A DNA stretch of 7,690 nucleotides from Candidatus Falkowbacteria bacterium CG1_02_41_21 (GTDB lineage Bacteria; Patescibacteriota; Patescibacteriia; Patescibacteriales; UBA12465): positions 1 through 7,690 of the forward strand of contig MNUV01000001.1 in NCBI GenBank assembly GCA_001871235.1. Direction: 5' to 3'. Below the pieces are notes generated by a model that saw nothing but the letters and a program-made list of their open reading frames with translations, had not been told where the DNA came from and did no database searches. The translations under genes and the position numbers were made by a program. The number at the start of each line of letters is the position of its first letter. The stretch's first letter is position 1. Below, one piece after another: positions 5,632 to 7,690 of this stretch.

Positions 5632-6921
5632 ATGTTAATTCAATTCTCGGTAGGCAATTTTTTATCTTTTAAAGAGAGGGTAAATTTTAGTATGTTGGCC
5701 TCAAACATAAAGGAACATAAAGACTCTAATGTTTTTTCTATTAATGGCAAAATAAGTCTTTTAAAAAGTGCTGGGATTTATGGAGCTAATGCTAGTGGAA
5801 AAACTAATTTAATTAAAGCAATGTCTTTTGCTAAACATTTTTTATTGAATTCTGCCAAGGATACACAAGCGAATGAAAAAATAAATATATCAAACTTTAA
5901 ACTTAGTTCGGAAACGGAAAGTAAGCCTTCATTTTTTGAGTTTATTTTTGTTTGGAATAATTTTGAATATAGATATGGCTTTGAGGTAGATCAGAGCCAA
6001 GTTTATAAAGAGTGGCTTTTTAGAATAGATTTAGCTGGTAAAGTAATGAGGGAATCGGAATTATTTTCACGAAACAATAAGGAGATAAAAATTGGCACAT
6101 CTTTTCGCGAAGGCAATAAGTCTAAAAAACAATTTAGAAACAATGCTTTGTTTTTATCCCATGTGGCCAAAGACGGTGGAGATATATCAGCGGAAATATT
6201 AAAATGGTTTTCAACTTTTAATGTCATTTCTGGGCTCCAAGATATTCATGAAAAATTTACAATCGATAAAATGCAAGACATTGATTTCAAGAAAAATATC
6301 ATGGAATTCTTAAAAAATATTGACTCTGATATTGAAGATTTAATAATTAATATTAAGAAAAAAGATGATTTGTTGAAAGATAATGCAGTCCCAGAACAAA
6401 TTAAAAAAATAATATTAGAAGCCGCTAATAATTCTGGCAATAAGGATTTTGAGATGATCAACATAACGTCTCAACATAAGAAATTTGATAAAAATGGAAA
6501 TTTTTTAGGTATGAAAAATTTTGATTTTGAGAGTTCGGAGTCAGAGGGGACAAAAAAGGCTTTTGGAATTTCCGGGCCAATTTTGGACACTCTTTTTGAG
6601 GGGAAAACGTTAATTATAGATGAAATGGACGCTCGTCTCCACCCTCTTTTAACCAAATATATTATTAGTCTATTTAATTCTTCGGATAATAAAAGCGCTC
6701 AGTTAATCTTTGCCACTCACGATACAAATTTGCTAGACAAGAGATTTCTTAGAAGGGATCAGATTTGGTTTACGGAAAAAGATAAATTTAAATCTTCTGA
6801 TTTGTATTCTTTGATTGATTATAAGGCCAAACCGAGAAATGATGCCTCCTATGAAAAAGATTATGTAATGGGCAAATATGGTGCGATTCCTTTTATAAAT
6901 TTTAATAAATCATATAAATGA
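5632..6921 (+). CDS. rloA: RloA/AbiLi-type ABC (AAA15) ATPase of a two-gene defence module
   Basis: A 429-residue ATPase of the OLD/RloA class. Motifs in order: the N-terminal FSVGNFLSFKE start typical of this class; Walker A GANASGKT at 51-58; a degenerate ABC signature ESEGTKK at 303-309; Walker B TLIIDEMD at 326-333 with catalytic Glu331; and the switch histidine His363 in FATHDTNLL. The C-terminal MGKYGAIPFI matches the ending usual in RloA/AbiLi proteins. Relatives pair with an RloB/AbiLii or AriB TOPRIM protein. In PARIS the ATPase holds the effector and releases it when it senses a phage anti-restriction protein, so a sensor role here is inference. Start ATG 5632 fits its promoter. The stop TGA overlaps the rloB start as ATGA. 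Codons are richer in ATA and AGA than in xth and leuS, which suggests transfer. The coding frame is intact. Confidence 0.85.
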   Translation: MLIQFSVGNFLSFKERVNFSMLASNIKEHKDSNVFSINGKISLLKSAGIYGANASGKTNLIKAMSFAKHFLLNSAKDTQANEKINISNFKLSSETESKPSFFEFIFVWNNFEYRYGFEVDQSQVYKEWLFRIDLAGKVMRESELFSRNNKEIKIGTSFREGNKSKKQFRNNALFLSHVAKDGGDISAEILKWFSTFNVISGLQDIHEKFTIDKMQDIDFKKNIMEFLKNIDSDIEDLIINIKKKDDLLKDNAVPEQIKKIILEAANNSGNKDFEMINITSQHKKFDKNGNFLGMKNFDFESSESEGTKKAFGISGPILDTLFEGKTLIIDEMDARLHPLLTKYIISLFNSSDNKSAQLIFATHDTNLLDKRFLRRDQIWFTEKDKFKSSDLYSLIDYKAKPRNDASYEKDYVMGKYGAIPFINFNKSYK

Positions 6922-7460
6922 AGTCGTGAAAAATAGATAAAAATTTATATTTTAAGAGAACCTCTGATAAAACAAGATTTTATAATAAGGCTATATTAAT
7001 TGTTTGCGAGGGGACAGAAACTGAGCCTAATTATTTTAATTCTTTTAGAGTTAAATCGGCCAAGGTTATAGCCAAGGGAGTCGCTAGAAATACTATAGGT
7101 TTAGTAGAATATGCAAAAGAGATTTATGATGAGGCTAAATATCAAAAAGAAATATTTGATGAGGTCTGGTGCGTTTTTGATAAAGATAATTTTAGTATAA
7201 AAGATTTTAATGACGCCATAGCAAAAGCTAAAAAATATAAGAATTTTAAAGTGGCTTATTCCAACGAATCATTTGAGCTTTGGTTTTTATTACATTTTTG
7301 TTATCAAAATACTGCTGTCCCCAGAAGCGATTATTTAAGTAGACTGGGCGATTATCTAGAAAAATTGTATGGAGGAAGATATGACAAAAATGATAGGTCA
7401 ATTTATGAAAAATTGTTGCCATACCAAGAAGTTGCGATAAGAAATGCGAAAAAACTATAG
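6918..7460 (+). pseudogene. rloB: Broken RloB/AbiLii-type TOPRIM effector gene
   Basis: The expected start, ATG 6918, overlaps the rloA stop as ATGA, the usual coupling of such pairs. Codon 4 (6927-6929) is TGA in the same frame. After it the frame is open from 6930 to a TAG at 7458-7460 and encodes clear RloB sequence: KAILIVCEGTETEPNYF (TOPRIM Glu31), CVFDKDNF (Asp88, Asp90) and SNESFELWFLLHF. No ATG, GTG or TTG lies between the TGA and the CEGTE motif, so an intact TOPRIM cannot be made from a normal start; the first in-frame GTG, at 7251, is past all catalytic residues. A single C-to-T change (CGA Arg to TGA) would explain the break and would fit the basic N-terminus usual in RloB. The 3' end stops at AIRNAKKL, where the insertion sequence begins; RloB proteins usually run on for some tens of residues. 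Both lesions argue that the gene is dead, although a sequencing error at codon 4 is possible. Confidence 0.8.
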
Positions 7461-7470
7461 TGGTCCAGTC

Positions 7471-7476
7471 TGTCAA
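7471..7476 (-). promoter_or_regulatory. Outward-facing -35 box in the IS right end
   Basis: On the - strand 7476-7471 reads TTGACA, a perfect -35 hexamer pointing out of the element, about 10-15 nt from its tip. In IS911 and relatives the right end carries an outward -35 that meets a -10 in the left end when the two abut in the circular intermediate, giving a strong promoter for the transposase. In the inserted state I see no properly spaced -10 in rloB; TATAGT is only 11 nt away. Confidence 0.4.
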
Positions 7477-7492
7477 TACAAATTTGACGTCA

Positions 7493-7690
7493 TTAAATAG
7501 TTGGACAAACCGGAATGGTATTTAAGTTAAGATTACATATATTAATCTGCCCTGTGAAGGCAGTTTTTTTGTTTTGGTCGAAATAGACCTTGGCTGGAGT
7601 CTGATAGTCTATTCCTTGGTGTGGCCGATAGCCGTTATACTTCTCAAAGAATTTAGTTAAGCCTGCTCGACACTCAGCGACTGATTCATA
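7493..7690 (-). CDS. IS3-family transposase OrfB, C-terminal part
   Basis: Reading inward from 7690 on the - strand gives 65 residues and a TAA at 7495-7493, with a TGA just beyond in nearly the same place. The peptide contains YESVAECRAGLTKFFEKYNG followed directly by YRPHQGIDYQTPAKVYF. This is the region after the catalytic Glu of IS3-family DDE integrase cores, which has the pattern YN-x-x-RPHQ-x-(L/I)-x-Y-x-TP-x-x-(V/Y)Y. The enzyme cuts and joins the IS ends. The catalytic DDE residues lie outside the window, so its activity cannot be judged. Confidence 0.85.
   Translation of the reverse strand, partial: YESVAECRAGLTKFFEKYNGYRPHQGIDYQTPAKVYFDQNKKTAFTGQINICNLNLNTIPVCPTI
7547..7570 (+). 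terminator. Intrinsic terminator on the + strand inside the IS end
   Basis: CTGCC (7547-7551) and GGCAG (7559-7563) form a 5-bp hairpin with a 7-nt loop, followed at once by seven T (7564-7570). It points in the direction of the rloA-rloB transcript and lies antisense within the transposase coding region. It would stop read-through from the host genes into the IS. The overlapping pair AGATTA (7530-7535) and TAATCT (7543-7548) could compete with it. Confidence 0.65.

Larger units (their letters stand above)
7456..7690 (-). mobile_element. Right end of an IS3-family insertion sequence (partial)
   Basis: The rloB frame is lost here and the rest of the window is explained by a transposase read on the - strand. 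The element runs off the window at 7690, so only the end behind the transposase C-terminus is seen. The tip lies somewhere in 7456-7461: TATAGTGGTCCAG resembles, from memory, the AGTGGTC ends of IS911-type elements. If the tip is at 7456, the TAG that now ends rloB is supplied by the IS. The left end and the target duplication cannot be seen. Confidence 0.7.

Noticed and set aside
6003..6656. Three - strand reading frames inside rloA
   Set aside because: All are antisense to the ATPase, are low in complexity from the A/T bias, and have no recognisable motif.
6918..6936. UGA recoded as Gly (code 25) or Trp (code 4), which would make rloB open and extend rloA by a few residues to a TAG
   Set aside because: fic, xth and leuS together have over 1,400 codons with about fifty glycines in LeuRS alone and many tryptophans, and none uses TGA. 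A recoding genome should show some. Stop usage alone does not exclude it, because the TGA-ended genes have a TAG close behind.
7251..7460. A separate 69-residue protein starting at GTG 7251
   Set aside because: Its sequence (SNESFELWFLLHF) is the continuation of the RloB domain whose frame is open from 6930, so it is an internal piece, not a gene.
7246..7476. A 76-residue - strand reading frame across the rloB/IS border
   Set aside because: It is antisense to conserved RloB codons and resembles no family I know; it is a shadow.
1..7690. CRISPR array, rRNA or tRNA genes
   Set aside because: No spaced direct repeats and no rRNA or tRNA signature were seen on either strand.

Overview
The window reads like a fragment of a low-GC, small-genome bacterium, most likely Candidate Phyla Radiation/Patescibacteria. 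This is an inference from several signs: strongly AT-biased spacers, start codons preceded by A/T-rich leaders with no Shine-Dalgarno, a secreted L,D-transpeptidase carrying TSP3-type aspartate repeats, and a mixed gene order with no recognisable operon beyond xth-leuS. No 16S rRNA or marker phylogeny was available to test it.

Layout, left to right, almost all on the + strand. (1) 1-96: two small hairpins. (2) 97-684: a secreted YkuD-type L,D-transpeptidase with two calcium-binding-type Asp repeats. (3) 710-1848: a consensus promoter overlapped by an 11-bp inverted repeat, then a class II Fic AMP-transferase with a C-terminal winged helix. The arrangement suggests self-repression. (4) 1849-2044: an AT-rich spacer with a perfect 16-bp palindrome and a 16-bp inverted repeat. 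(5) 2045-5307: exodeoxyribonuclease III (xth) and leucyl-tRNA synthetase (leuS), 17 nt apart. (6) 5308-5631: a 324-nt spacer holding what looks like a complete small-RNA unit (promoter, three-way-junction fold, poly-U end), then inverted repeats and a consensus promoter. (7) 5632-7460: an RloA-type ABC/AAA15 ATPase followed by an RloB-type TOPRIM protein gene, a two-gene module of the AbiL/PARIS-like defence class. (8) about 7456-7690: the right end of an IS3-family insertion sequence, whose transposase C-terminus is read from the - strand.

The most informative region is 5562-7690. The ATPase gene is intact with all its nucleotide-binding motifs, and rloB starts at the expected ATGA overlap. 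However, rloB carries an in-frame TGA at codon 4, and its 3' end is cut where the IS begins. The presumed effector of the defence pair has therefore been hit twice while its ATPase partner is preserved. A changed genetic code (UGA as Gly or Trp) was considered and is disfavoured, because no long gene in the window uses internal TGA. The second item of note is the candidate ~70-nt structured RNA at 5389-5458, which I could not assign to a known family.
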